This document shows, piece after piece, positions 33,001-45,937 of a stretch of DNA of 60,000 nucleotides. The notes below the pieces were generated by a model, which worked only from the letters and a program-made list of their open reading frames with translations, was not told where the DNA came from and ran no database searches. This stretch comes from Takakia lepidozioides (lineage: Eukaryota; Streptophyta; Takakiopsida; Takakiales; Takakiaceae), in contig CM060732.1 of assembly GCA_030704615.1 (NCBI GenBank), forward strand, positions 8,186,001 to 8,246,000. The letters run 5' to 3'. A program made the position numbers and the translations under genes. Every line of letters starts with the position of its first letter. Position 1 is the first letter of the stretch.

Positions 33001-34505
33001 GGGGTACAGTGGTCTCCATGACAACCATTGCAGGACGATTTGCATGTGAAACGCAAAAGCAATCACGGCTGCCGCCAGTGATACCAACGGAGTATGGAGC
33101 ATTGTCATTAAGCCGGCGTGATATGACCAAAGGAAGAAGTACAAGTGTCACACAGCCTATCCAGCCCATCAGGAGCGTGCACAGCCTATCACAACCCATC
33201 ACAGTGCACACAGCCTGCTAATAGTAATTGTGGGCCCATTATGCATTAGTGTAAGGGTAACGGAACCCTTTTCGAGTACAAAAAAAAAGAAACCATGCCA
33301 CATGTGTTGTCCTACTGGACATTCAAGGTGGGAATGTCCATGGATGGGGGGAAGGAAATTAAAAAAATTACCTAAGCAGTCCACAGCCAATCAGGAGTGC
33401 GAATTACATGCAGGTGGTTCCTTCCAAGAAGACAAAGAACAAGAAATAGGAAGTGTTATGAGCGGAAGAATCGGGGTGGCTCTGATAGCCAAGGTCTCGA
33501 CGGAAAGGGGCGATCAAAGCACTAGTTTTGTAGCGTATGGCAGATGTAACGGATTTACACCTCGCTTTACTTCTCACGCAGTTGGCGCAAGGACGGAAGC
33601 ATTGAGAGTACATTTTTCTCTCACTCGATACTTGCAAGCCCCAAGGCTTACACGCACTTACCTGTTCCTTCTGTTGCCAACCATACCTTCATGCTCTGTG
33701 CCCTGCAAGCTTTCCTTCAGAGGTTTCAAACAAAGCCTTTTTGTTTGTCTAGAATGAAGAGAGTGAGGGGAATGGAGGATATCAGGGTGAAGAGCACCAC
33801 GATTTTGCAGAAAGAAAGAAGAAGCAAACAATTGCAGCACCGCAGGCGTACAACTGCTAAGGGAGTTGCGATTGGAGGGGCTGCTAAGAGGACTGGTCAT
33901 TGCATCATCGGCAGTATATGATTCAATTCTTCATAACTTGAAGCCTCGGACGGGAGTTACTCAGTGAGGGGAGTAGATATAGAAATACTCCCCAGGACCT
34001 GCAACAATTGTTTGATTGCCATCAGGTAATGTGAATGTGGATGAGCACAGGGCAAGATTGCAGATAGGGAATTTGTTCCAAGAAGGTAGTTTCGTTTAAA
34101 ACCAAAAGTTACGCTTGTACCAAAGCCGAGTACCCAGGGCTTAGGGAAGTTGGCCCAAATATGAACGTTCTGATTGCCAGAAACAGAACCAACAGTACTT
34201 GAGCAAGGTCATTCACAGAGGAGGAGATCCTGAAAGCTTTGAGGGGCAGGATGTCGCTTGGGCGGAGTTAATGTACAATGGACTAGTGACGAGATGACGA
34301 GGTTACAGGGCACTGCTGTCAGTCTCCGCTCATGTGTCTGGTCAATTATTGCCCAATCATTCTTGATTCTTGCATACTTGATACTCGGGAAACGTAAGGA
34401 GATGGAGTGTGTTGAGGCAGAAACCACTGCAATGAAGAGCAGGGCTCTTCACATAGTGAGGGTGGACTGGCAGGGCAACACCAGTCTAAGAGACAGAGGC
34501 GGGGG
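33001..34505 (+). other. region between integrase and coiled-coil ORF, with one zinc knuckle
   Basis: CHMCCPTGHSRWEC (33296-33337) is a perfect C-x2-C-x4-H-x4-C knuckle in a frame running 33230-33757, followed by a basic patch (GGRKLKKLPKQ) and NQECELHAGGSFQEDKEQEI. The rest of this frame is less protein-like. No LTR signature was recognised between 33.0 and 34.5 kb. It may be the start of the downstream ORF or the end of another Gag. Confidence 0.55.
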
Positions 34506-36993
34506 GTGACTGTAGTGGCGGATCCACTGGCTTCACGGAAACCGCACGATCATGTTTCCCAAGCTCTTGTGCAGGATAGGGCACAGCAGCACAGAAGGCT
34601 GTTATTATTGGAAGCACGGCCTTCGAAGAGGGAAGAGGAAATCAATTTGATACCACAGTCACCACAACCAATTGACTCAGTTGTTTTAGAGGTTCCACAA
34701 TTAGTACATGTTGTGACATCACCCCCAATTGCTCTAGAAGGTAAAAGGTTGGACATTCCCACTACAGAGCAGGTTGTGGCCGAAATTGAGAAGGGTGACC
34801 TTCTCTATGAAAACTCTGGCTTGGTAAGGGAATCAGTGGTTCCAGAGGTACAGCAATTGTCCAGGGAAAACCCTGTTGTGCATGTAATACCCACACCTGT
34901 GATGGAGGGTACCATGGTAAGAATATCAAGACACTGCAGCACCTGTGGAGGATGAGGTGGCGGAAGAGAATCTGGTGGGGCAATGGCCTGAATGGTTGGT
35001 GAGGCATCACACTGTGGAGGATCAGGGAGAACAGCAGCAAATTCACCACGCTGACCCTCAGCAGGCCATGCTTATGAGTTCCATAAGCAGAACACTTAAT
35101 TTGTTGGGCACTTATGTGAAATCCCATGTTCCATCTACCCAATTGGTAGCTTTGAAGGAGGAACTCAGGAAGGAGTTTGAGGCTCGAATTGTCACTGAGT
35201 GTGCTAACAAGGTCGATGAGGAGGTCAATCTCAAGTTACAGCAAGAGTTAGAGGACACAAAGGTTGCTTTGCAGTAGGCCAAGGGACATTTGATTGAAGC
35301 AGGCCTCGCGCAGGACCAGTTGCATGAAGCACATAAACAACAGTTATACCAAATGCAGGTGAAGCATGAGGGCAAGTTGCAAGAAGTGAATGTACTACAT
35401 ACAGAGTTGCAGGCAGTACATGAGAAGATGACCATACAATGTGCTACACTCACAACTACTCTTGAGCAAACTGCATAGAGTTAATAGACAAGGGGAGAGA
35501 TGTATGAAGGCAGAAGCAGAGATAATAAAGCAAGCGAAACTCATTGTTGATATGAAGAATACAATCTGTCGCAATGAGAATACTTTCAAACAATACAGAC
35601 AGGTTGAGGCTGACTATGAGAGGTACATCCTAGAGTTGCAACAAACAGTCATGGTCAATAGAAATGAACTCTCTGTGGCTAACAAGGCTTGGAAGGAAGC
35701 CAATAATCTGGCTTGCTGCCTATGCGAGTCTGGTTGAACCTCATGCAAAGCGCATGGAGGCTTTACAGCAGCAGTTAGATGTGTACAGACTCACGGAGGA
35801 GAAGACTCTCAGGGGTGCCACACACGACTTGGTGGATAACCACCTTATGCAGGTCTGGTTAGCACAAGGGCCGGTGGAAGGCAAAGCACCACGGAAGCTC
35901 ACCCAGGGCGAGATGAATGAGTTCAGACTGCAGGTACAGAACATTGCCACAACTACTATAGACAGTGTCTATAGTAGGTAGGATAGGGAGCTACATGAGG
36001 ATGTAGAAGGCTGCAAACTCAGGTGGATGACCTGAGTTCAAATAGTGACAAGAGAGTCTTTGTACCTGAGGAGCAGCTGATGGCTACTTATTTACATGCC
36101 AGGACTCTAATTTTTCAGTCTTCTTCGCAAGGGGTGCAGGAGATGTCAGTGGTAGAAGGGCCAGTGGTACCAATACCACAGCAAGTGACTGTGAAAATAG
36201 CTGACCATATTGTTACTACAGCCACACCACAGCCTCAGGTATGGGGGGATGCTGCTTTTAACCCACCTAAGACTCCTGCTGCACGGGAGTACAGTCGGGC
36301 TATGATTATGCCCTTCAACCAAATTCCCATTGTGTTGGATTTGGCTTGGAAGGAATTTAGTCCTCCGCAATCGTTGGCACATTACTACCAGATCATGCGC
36401 ATTTGGATGCCAGTGGCAACTAGGACTAAGGTTCTTCCGAACAGTCGACCCATTGAGGATCATCACTTTGCAAAGTACTGGTCTGAAGTAGGTACCATGT
36501 TGAAGGAATTAATTGCCTTCCAAGTTGTACATGGGTACATTTATACCAAGACCAAGGAGGTATCAAGTATTGTCATGGGCTGTGGATTATACTATGCTGC
36601 TTGTTTTCTGGCACGTTATCACATTGAGCAGCAGAGGATGCAATCCCGATTTCTGAGTTATTCCAGTGGGGATCATTGGGTCTTACCTTCAGTGTCACCT
36701 CATATGTACCTATATGATACAACAGTTATGATACAGAAGGATTCCCAACTTCGTTCATGGTTTCATTCGGCTTGGAACAATTTGACAACACAGAAATTCA
36801 ACCCTGAGGATATTTTCTTTAAGGGACATGAGGCATGGAAATACTTACACTGTTCCAAAGTCATTGACACACCTCTTATCTATACAGATAAGAAGTTGAG
36901 GACGTTCACTAATTTTGCTTGCCAGCGCTTACAGCAAGTTGTACAATTTAAACTTCCAGATATGGTCGGACCACATTGTATGCCACACAGAAC
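34506..36993 (+). pseudogene. coiled-coil ORF in the env-like position of a Ty3-type element, frameshifted
   Basis: Consecutive plus-strand frames 34506-34955, 34945-35277, 35278-35478 (same frame past a TAG), 35441-35737, 35664-35981 and 36023-36993 read as one protein of about 830 residues with frameshifts. The first part is rich in Pro, Val and Glu. The middle is strongly coiled-coil (LVALKEELRKEFEARIVTEC, QLYQMQVKHEGKLQEVNVLH, RMEALQQQLDVYRLTEEKTL). The last part is globular (FNQIPIVLDLAWKEFSPPQS, MGCGLYYAACFLARYHIEQQ, KVIDTPLIYTDKKLRTFTNF). No transmembrane helix or signal peptide stands out. Function unknown. It lies after integrase and stops where the opposite-strand gag begins. Confidence 0.6.
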
Positions 36994-36994
36994 T

Positions 36995-38521
36995 CTACTT
37001 AAGTTCGGCCGTTACGTTCGACAGTACCACCTGAGCTGTGGCCATGGCAGCAAGCTTTTGCTCTAGCTGCTGAGAAGCCGGTTGGCCATGCCTGGTCAAC
37101 GCCCTGACCTCCACGTCCTTGGCCATACTGTGCTTGCCCTCGTCCTGCACCTCATGCCTGACCACCTCGTCCTCTCTGAGGTGCTCCACCTTGCCCTCGG
37201 CCACCATTGTTCCCTTGGGACTGGTTTCGCCGCAACTCAGGGTGCAAGTCATAACACTGGGCATCTCCATGTCCATACTTGCCATAATGCCCACACTGCA
37301 ACTGTGCAGGCTGTGCTTGTGCCGGCCCTTTGCCACTCTCTGGGCAATTTTTCTTGACATGGGGTTCTCCACATGTTCAACATACCACCCCTGGTTGCTG
37401 TTGGCCTGCCAAAAGAAGCTACTGGCCTCTACACCTGAGGTCCCCTGTAAGCTCCATGGGAATTTGGGTTGGCAAACCTTGCCCCCCTGACCACGCTGTT
37501 GGGCAGTCCCTTGTGCATGTTGGCTGGCAGCTGCGCCTCGTGCAGGCATGGCCTTGCCAAATCCAATGGTAAAAACTCGCTCCTCCACCATGTTGAGCTC
37601 AATCCGCTCAGCCAGTAGAAACACATCTGCTAATGTGGGTTGGACCGCTTGTAACAGGGTTGCATCCCGCACCCTTCTCCTGAACTCCTTGTCCAAAATT
37701 CCATACCAGGACTGGACTGCCTGAGCTTCAGTAACCCCTTGGATCACACTTATCAAGCGTCTCATACGAGTGTAGGCCTCTCGCAAACTCTCACTGGATT
37801 TGCACTGGAAGTCTTGCAAACTTCGTAGCTTCTCTGTGCGTACGCCTTGGTAGTTCCTCCGCAACTCCTGAAGAACTCCACACCGGGCTGAATCTGCACA
37901 TGTGTTGTAGTTGTGGCAGGAGGAGTAGTAGGCACCTTCTGCAGAAGTACCGGCAACTACTTGTTCCACTACTAGTGTTGGCAGTGGGAGATATTGGTAC
38001 TAATGCAGCTACTGGTCGCTTCGTGCCTCGAGTAATAGAGACGTAGTCGGGTGACCAATACATCCTCCACTCCTCAATCTCTGTTTCATGTCCTCGCCTA
38101 AACTCGTGGTAATCGTCCATAGGCGGGCCTTCCAAATGTTGGAACAGTCCCTTCCACGCCATGAATGGGGTGAACAGCTGTGGATTGCGCATCTGCTGCA
38201 AATCACACCAACTGTTGAACTCCTGGATAAAGTCATCCAGCTCGATTGTCCCACAGCTCCAGAGTACCTACGAGGCCCCTTGGTAGCTCCATACATCTCC
38301 TCCATGTCGTCCCACAACAATGGCGAAGGAAATTTGCACACCTGTTGATGAGCCTCCGAGTCTGTGTCAGACTCTGCACTAGTTGAGGGTGGAGGTGAAG
38401 ATGGTCTAAACCGAACACCTCGTCTTGTGAACCCACTCTCACTGCTATTGCCTGTAGCCGTACTCCCCTCAAACCCCTTGGGTAACTCCGTGATGACACT
38501 CACAACCCGCACCTCCCCCAC
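36995..38521 (-). pseudogene. Ty3/gypsy-type gag, minus strand, frameshifted
   Basis: Starts at ATG 38521 (MGEVRVVSVITELPKGFEGS). A Ser/Pro-rich leader is followed by capsid-like sequence in a shifted frame (MRNPQLFTPFMAWKGLFQHL, PMDDYHEFRRGHETEIEEWR). A further frame runs 37969-36995 (SESLREAYTRMRRLISVIQG, ERIELNMVEERVFTIGFGKA). CCHC knuckles survive only in another frame: about 37390-37345, where a TGA interrupts it (C-stop-T-C-GEP-H-VKKN-C), and about 37300-37256 (CGHYGKYGHGDAQC, with Tyr for the second Cys). No pol follows; the element is cut at 36995 by the plus-strand coiled-coil ORF. The 2.29 kb tandem array lies upstream on this strand. Confidence 0.75.
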
Positions 38522-39046
38522 GTGATACTATAAGGCTCTAGTACGAATTCTAATAGTGACACGGGTGAGCACCTGTTGCGGATTAAGGGTCATATCCCAG
38601 TGGCTAAGGGCACCTGCACCTGCATCCACCACAAGAACTCCTATGGTTGGATGGTCATCAACCCAGCCTCACCATAGAATAAACACTGGTGGTCTTGCTG
38701 GTCATCACTCCAGTCTCACCACCGACAACATACTCTAGGATTGACCGGTGATCAAATCCGGCCTAATCCCTATGAAAGCAAGCGCCCACACAAAACCAAC
38801 ATGGCGCACAATCAAGCATGCAGGTGTGGGGGGGATCCAAACACAAGAAACCAAAACATCAACACCCCCACACCAAAATCCCTCCGTAGTGCTGCTCCTG
38901 CAGAATACCCTAGCCCAAAAACCCCGGACTAATTGGCCTCCACCAAGAGAGGCTTTGGCAGCTACAAGTACAAAGTAATGAAAATAGTAAAGAGATGGAG
39001 GGGAAGAATAGAGGTCCGACCAAGCAAGATCTAATTCTGATCTATG
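38522..39046. other. leader region upstream of the minus-strand gag; no gene seen
   Basis: About 525 bp between the gag start and the tandem array. If the gag belongs to an LTR element this should hold its 5' UTR, but I found no convincing tRNA-Met primer-binding site. The border with the array shows only short homology (GATCTATGCTATC against GATTTATGCTATC). Confidence 0.4.
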
Positions 39047-41350
39047 CTATCAACTGCCAGACTTCTCTCAAAGTGCCTCGCTCTGCATGATGGTAAGGTG
39101 TGGGAGGTATATCTATATCCAGAAACCTGCCAGTAACCTTATCCCAAGCTACAGTAGCTTGCTCTAATGAACCCTCCTCCTCTCTCTGCCAGGTAGAGAC
39201 AAAACAATACTCCCCTATCTCCCGCCTCACTGAATACTAAAGAAAATAAGGTAGGGTCTGACAATCTTTCAACTCGAAAGCTTTGAGACGGTTGCGGGTG
39301 TCCTCGATGCGAATGACTGCATCTCCTTCAAGCAAAACAAACTGTTCGTTGTTAATGAACCCCCGTTCGTGGTTGCCTCGTGCAGAGCGTGTCCGGCTGC
39401 AACCACGTCTGATTGTAAAAACTTGTGCAGCTCCTGCTCCTCTGCTTCAGTACACCACGGCCTTGTGGCTGAACACCTTGGTCCCCGGGTTGTCTTTGGC
39501 TGTGTTCCAAGCCTAGCTTCCACCCACTTTGGTATTTCACCTACAGCTGCAGAACTGCTTGCTCCAACAGAGTTCTGATTGTCCAAAGCAATATTGAGGC
39601 CCTCAAGCCAACTACAACAGTTTGTGCTGTCTATTGCTAATGCCTGACTCCCAGTATGCAATCAACTTGTCCAACTGTTCTCACTCAAATCAGTCTGAGT
39701 TCCTTGAGAAACATAAATCTTGTCTCATTGTGTGCACAGGCTAAGAGAAGAGACCTGCCCTTCAATTACGTCCTCATTGCCCCCAGCCATACAAGGAGGA
39801 CATCCACAGACTTGTCTCTCATGTAGACCACAACAGGTTCTAGAAATAGAATTGTGGATCTTTCATAGCACACTCACACTCACACTCAAGACCTGCAAAC
39901 ACTCAAGATCCGTCATGTTCATCTTGCCACAGGACTGATCACTCAGTCATTCCATCATTGAAGTGCGCATTGCCCATTTTTGTGTGCCATTTGTCTCTTC
40001 ACATTTAACCAAACGACTCTGTGGAGTATATAGCCCAGTGTCCTCGAACTCGACAGCAACTGCCTCGTCTCGTCGTTCAAGGAATCCGTCAAACAAATCG
40101 CCGGTCCTCTTCGTGATCTTCTTGTCAAGCAAACTAAACTGGTCCATATAGCATCATTCGATTTCAAAACCATCATATGTTGTTTCCTAGCACTGGTGAG
40201 GCCGCTGCTGCAGCACTAGCCAGGCCTGTCACGACGTTCCAACCGACAACCATACTAGAAACAAATTGCACCACTACAGCCTGCTGTGCCGTGCCTAGCG
40301 AGGGCCGCGCCATTAATAGCCTCCTTATGTGTGGCCTACTAGAGTACTGTGAAAGCTTCATACAACAAAACTCGGTCTTAAATGTTCATGGCTGCACAGG
40401 GTCTAAGAGTCCGACCAAGCATCTTGTAGCTCGTGTATTCCTCTGCTCTGGCTACCCTGCAGGCTCCACGACTATATTATGTGGCTGCTTCAACGCCGCA
40501 CAACCCCTCTTTGTGCCTGCACTGTCTCACCAGGTTGCAGCAACCGCTAGCCCTGTTTCAAGACTTCATCGCCCAATAACTACGGGCTGATCACCAGACT
40601 CTTTTTCTTGTGCACATAAACATGCTAGGCTTCAGATTCTGACAACATTTATGACACAAGCAACACTCCACCAGCTTTTTCACGGTCCACTTTGAACAAG
40701 CTGCTTTGCTCTTTCACCAACTTGCAAGCAACAACCTGCCGAGTTGTTTGTCCGCACAACTGCTATCTCTCGGCTTTGTATATCTTACGTAGAGCCTACG
40801 AGGCTGTCCCAAGCCTCCATCCTCTTATTTGGCATCTTGTGTTGTGCCTCCATGCACGCCATCGTACCATACCGCAGACAAAACAGCATCAATGACTTCT
40901 ACCTTAACCACTCATTAGGAGTTGTGCTTTCCCCTACTTCAAATACCATCGACATAGTGCTAACATAAAAGAACTCTATCTAGCTTAGCACTACAAAAAT
41001 CTAGACAGAGCATCTCTCTCGAGTGAAATGAAAACTAAACTCACATTGGCTGTTGACACAAAACACGAAATACAATATAATCACTCGTTAAAATAAGAGT
41101 CAAGCCAAGGGCACCCCAAGCTATGGGGACTCCACCCCACAACATCCTACCCTCTCCTCCATAAGTACACTCAGATGCTAAAGCAGACGACGAGGAGCTC
41201 GATCGTGCAGGCTCAAACTCGAGAAAGATGAGCCGCACGACTGACGAGCTCGTAAAAGATATAAAGATGGTTCAGGTGTCAAGCTAAACTTGACACCTGA
41301 CTTAATACTTGAACTAATTCCAGTGTTAAATACAAATAACTAGATTTATG
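39047..41350. repeat. tandem unit 1
   Basis: 2304 bp. Its minus-strand frame is the least shifted one: 39661-39269 runs from GLNIALDNQNSV through WVEARLGTQPKT into RGPRCSATRPWCTEAEEQEL and HKFLQSDVVAAGHALHEATT without the frame change seen in later units, so unit 1 may show the ancestral reading frame best. Confidence 0.9.
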
Positions 41351-43653
41351 CTATCAACTGCCAGACTTCTCTCAAAGTGCCTCGCTCTGCATGATGGTAA
41401 GGTGTGGGAGGTATATCTATATCCAGAAACCTGCCAGTAACCTTATCCCAAGCTACAGTAGCTTGCTCTAATGAACCCTCCTCCTCTCTCTGCCAGGGTA
41501 GAGACAAAACAATACTCCCTATCTCCCGCTCACTGAATACTAAAGAAAATAAAGGTAGGGTCTGACAATCTTTTTCAACATCGAAAGCTTTGAGACGGTT
41601 GCGGGTGTCCTCGATGCGAATGACTGCATCTCCTTCAAGCAAAACAAACTGTTCGTTGTTAATGAACCCCGTTCGTGGTTGCCTCGTGCAGAGCGTGTCC
41701 GGCTGCAACCACGTCTGATTGTAAAAACTTGTGCAGCTCCTGCTCCTCTGCTCCAGTACACCACGGCCTTGTGGCTGAACACCTTGGTCCCCGGGGTTGT
41801 CTTTGGCTGTGTTCCAAGCCTAGCTTCCACCCACTTTGGTATTTCACCTACAGCTGCAGAACTGCTTGCTCCAACAGAGTTCTGATTGTCCAAAGCAATA
41901 TTGAGGCCCTCACACCGCCAACTACAACAGTTTGCTGTCTATTGCTAATGCCTGACTCCCAGTATGCAATCAACTTGTCCAACTGTTCTCCTTCTGTGAG
42001 TATATAGCCCCGTGTCCTCCTGACTGACTCGACAGAACTGCCTCGTCTCGTGTGCAAGGAATACGTCAAACAAATCGCGGTCCTCTTCGTGATGTCTTGT
42101 CAAAGCAAAACTAAAACTGAGTCCATTATAGCATCATTCGATTTCAAAACCATCATATGTTGTTTCCTAGCACTGTGAGGCCGCTGATGCACTCGCCCGC
42201 CTTGTCACGACGTTCCAACCGACAACCATTACTAAGAAACAAATTGAACAAATAAAGCGGCTGTGTGCCGTGCCTAGCGAGGGCCGCGCCATTAATAGCC
42301 TCCTTATGTGTGGCCCCTACTAGAGTTCTGTGAGTATATAGCCCCGTGTCCTCCTGACTGACTCGACAGAACTGCCTCGTCTCGTGTGCAAGGAATACGT
42401 CAAACAAATCGCGGTCCTCTTCGTGATGTCTTGTCAAAGCAAAACTAAAACTGAGTCCATTATAGCATCATTCGATTTCAAAACCATCATATGTTGTTTC
42501 CTAGCACTGTGAGGCCGCTGATGCACTCGCCCGCCTTGTCACGACGTTCCAACCGACAACCATTACTAAGAAACAAATTGAACAAATAAAGCGGCTGTGT
42601 GCCGTGCCTAGCGAGGGCCGCGCCATTAATAGCCTCCTTATGTGTGGCCCCTACTAGAGTACGTGAAAGTTCATTACAACAAAACTCGGTCTAAATGTTC
42701 ATGGCTGCACAGGGTCTAAGAGTCCGACCAAGCATCTTGTAGCTCGTGTATTCCTCTGCTCTGGTACCCCCCTGCAGGCTCCACGACTATATTATGTGGC
42801 TGCTCACGCCGCAAAGCCCTCTTTGTGCCTGCACTGTCTCACCAGGTTGCAGCAACCGCTAGCCCCTGTTTCAAGACTTCATCGCCCAATAACTACGGGC
42901 TGATCACCAGACTCTTTTTCTTGTGCACATAAACATGCTAGGCTTCAGATTCTGACAACATTTATGACACAAGCAACAAAACTCCACCAGCTTTTTCACG
43001 GTCCACTTTGAACAAGCTGCTTTGCTCTTCACCAAACTTGACAAGCAAACAACCTGCCGAGGTGTTGTCCGCACAACTGCTACTCCGGCTTTGTATATCT
43101 TACGTAGAGCCTACGAGGCTGTCAAAGCCTCCATCCTCTTATTTGGCATCTTGTGTTGTGCCTCCCATGCACGCCATCGTACCATACCGCAGACAAAACC
43201 AGCATCAATGACTTCTACCTTAACCACTCATTAGGAGTTGTGCTTTCCCTACTTCAAATACCATCGACATAGTGCTAACATAAAAGAACTCTATCTAGCT
43301 TAGCACTACCAAAATCTAGACAGAGCATCTCTCTCGAGTGAAATGAAAACTAAACTCACATTGGCTGTTGACACAAAACACGAAATACAATATAATCACT
43401 CGTTAAAATAAGAGTCAAGCCAAGGGCACCCAAGCTATGGGGACTCCACCCCACAAATCCTACTCTCCCTCCATAAGTACACTCAGATGCTAAGCAACGA
43501 GGGAGCTCGATCGTGCAGGCTCAACTCGAGAAAGATGAGCGCACGACTGACGAGCTCGTAAAGATAAGATGGTTCAGGTGTCAAGCTAAACTTGACACCT
43601 GACTTAATACTGAACTAATTCCAAAGTGTTAAATACAAATAACTAGATTTATG
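41351..43653. repeat. tandem unit 2, rearranged
   Basis: 2303 bp, yet internally different: about 330 bp present in the other units (equivalent to about 39688-40018) is missing at about 41993, while the next about 335 bp are present twice in a row (about 41994-42328 and 42329-42662). Loss and gain nearly cancel in length. Single-base differences are much denser here than in any other unit. Confidence 0.85.
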
Positions 43654-45937
43654 ACTATCAACTGCCAGACTTCTCTCAAAGTGCCTCGCTCTGCATGATG
43701 GGAAGGTGTAAGGTTGGGGAGGTATATCTATATCCAGAAACCTGCCAGTAACCTTATCCAAGCTACAGTAGCTTGCTCTAATGAACCCTCCTCCTCTCTC
43801 TGCCAGGTAGAGACAAAACAATACTCCCCTATCTCCCGCTCACTGAATACTAAGGAAATAAAGGTAGGGTCTGACAATTTTCAACTCGAAAGCTTTGAGA
43901 CGGTTGCGGGTGTCCTCGATGCGAATGACTGCATCTCCTTCAAGCAAAACAAACTGTTCGTTGTTAATGAACCCCCGTTCGTGGTTGCCTCGTGCAGAGC
44001 GTGTCCGGCTGCAACCACGTCTGATTGTAAAAAACTTGTGCAGCTCCTGCTCCTCTGCTCCAGTACACCACGGCCTTGTGGCTGAACACCTTGGTCCCCG
44101 GGGTGTCTTTGGCTGTGTTCCAAGCCTAGCTTCCACCCACTTTGGTATTTCACCTACAGCTGCAGAACTGCTTGCTCCAACAGAGTTCTGATTGTCCAAA
44201 GCAATATTGAGGCCCTCAACGCCAACTACAACAGTTTGCTGTCTATTGCTAATGCCTGACTCCCAGTATGCAATCAACTTGTCCAACTGTTCTCCACTCA
44301 AATCAGTCTGAGTTCCTTGAGAAACATAAATCTTGTCTCATTGTGTGCACAGGCTAAGAGAAGAGACCTGCCCTTCAATTACGTCCTCATTGCCCCCAGC
44401 CATACAAGGAGGACATCCACAGACTTGTCTCTCATGTAGACCACAACAGGTTCTAGAAATAGAATTGTGGATCTTTCATAGCACACTCACACTCACACTC
44501 AAGACCTGCAAACACTCAAGATCCGTCATAGTTCAAGATCTTGCCAAACATCACTCATCCGTCATGTCATTCCATCATTGGTGCATTGCCCATTTTTGTG
44601 TGCCATTTGTCCTGTCACATTTAACCAAACGACTCTGTGGAGTATATAGCCCAGTGTCCTCGAACTCGACAGCAACTGCCTCGTCTCGTCGTTCAAGGAA
44701 TCCGTCAAACAAATCGCCGGTCCTTCTTGTCAAGCAAACTAAACTGGTCATATAGCATCATTCGATTTCAAAACCATCATATGTTGTTTCCTAGCACTGG
44801 TGAGGCCGCTGCTGCACTAGCCAGGCCTGTCACGACGTTCCAACCGACAACCATACTAGAAACAAATGCACACTACAGCCTGCTGTGCCGTGCCTAGCGA
44901 GGGCCGCGCCATTAATAGCCTCCTTATGTGTGGCCTACTAGAGTACTGTGAAAGCTTCATACAACAAAACTCGGTCTTAAATGTTCATGGCTGCACAGGG
45001 TCTAAGAGTCCGACCAAGCATCTTTTAGCTCGTGTATTCCTCTGCTCTGGCTACCCTGCAGGCTCCACGACTATATTATGTGGCTGCTTCAACGCCGCAC
45101 AGCCCTCTTTGTGCCTGCACTGTCTCACCAGGTTGCAGCAACCGCTAGCCCCTGTTTCAAGACTTCATCGCCCAATAACTACGGGCTGATCACCAGACTC
45201 TTTTTTCTTGTGCACATAAACATGCTAGGCTTCAGATTCTGACAACATTTATGACACAAGCAACACTCCACCAGCTTTTTCACGGTCCACTTTGAACAAG
45301 CTGCTTTGCTCTTTCACAACTTGCAAGCAACAACCTGCCGAGTTGTTTGTCCGCACAACTGCTACTCCGGCTTTGTATATCTTACGTAGAGCCTACGAGG
45401 CTGTCCAAGCCTCCATCCTCTTATTTGGCATCTTGTGTTGTGCCTCCCATGCACGCCATCGTACCATACCGCAGACAAACCAGCATCAATGACTTCTACC
45501 TTAACCACTCATTAGGAGTTGTGCTTTCCCTACTTCAAATACCATCGACATAGTGCTAACATAAAAGAACTCTATCTAGCTTAGCACTACAAAAATCTAG
45601 ACAGAGCATCTCTCTCGAGTGAAATGAAAACTAAACTCACATTGGCTGTTGACACAAAACACGAAATACAATATAATCACTCGTTAAAATAAGAGTCAAG
45701 CCAAGGGCACCCCAAGCTATGGGGACTCCACCCCACAACATCCTACTCTCCCTCCATAAGTACACTCAGATGCTAAGCAACGAGGGAGCTCGATCGTGCA
45801 GGCTCAACTCGAGAAAGATGAGCCGCACGACTGACGAGCTCGTAAAGATAAGATGGTTCAGGTGTCAAGCTAAACTTGACACCTGACTTAATACTTGAAC
45901 TAATTCCAAGTGTTAAATACAAATAACTAGATTTATG
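43654..45937. repeat. tandem unit 3
   Basis: 2284 bp, with scattered single-base indels relative to units 4-8 and a local difference at about 44527-44610, where unit 3 carries a variant stretch. Confidence 0.9.

Noticed and set aside
34506-36993. Envelope gene of an endogenous retrovirus-like element
   Set aside because: No signal peptide, cleavage site or membrane anchor could be seen; coiled-coil content alone is not enough.
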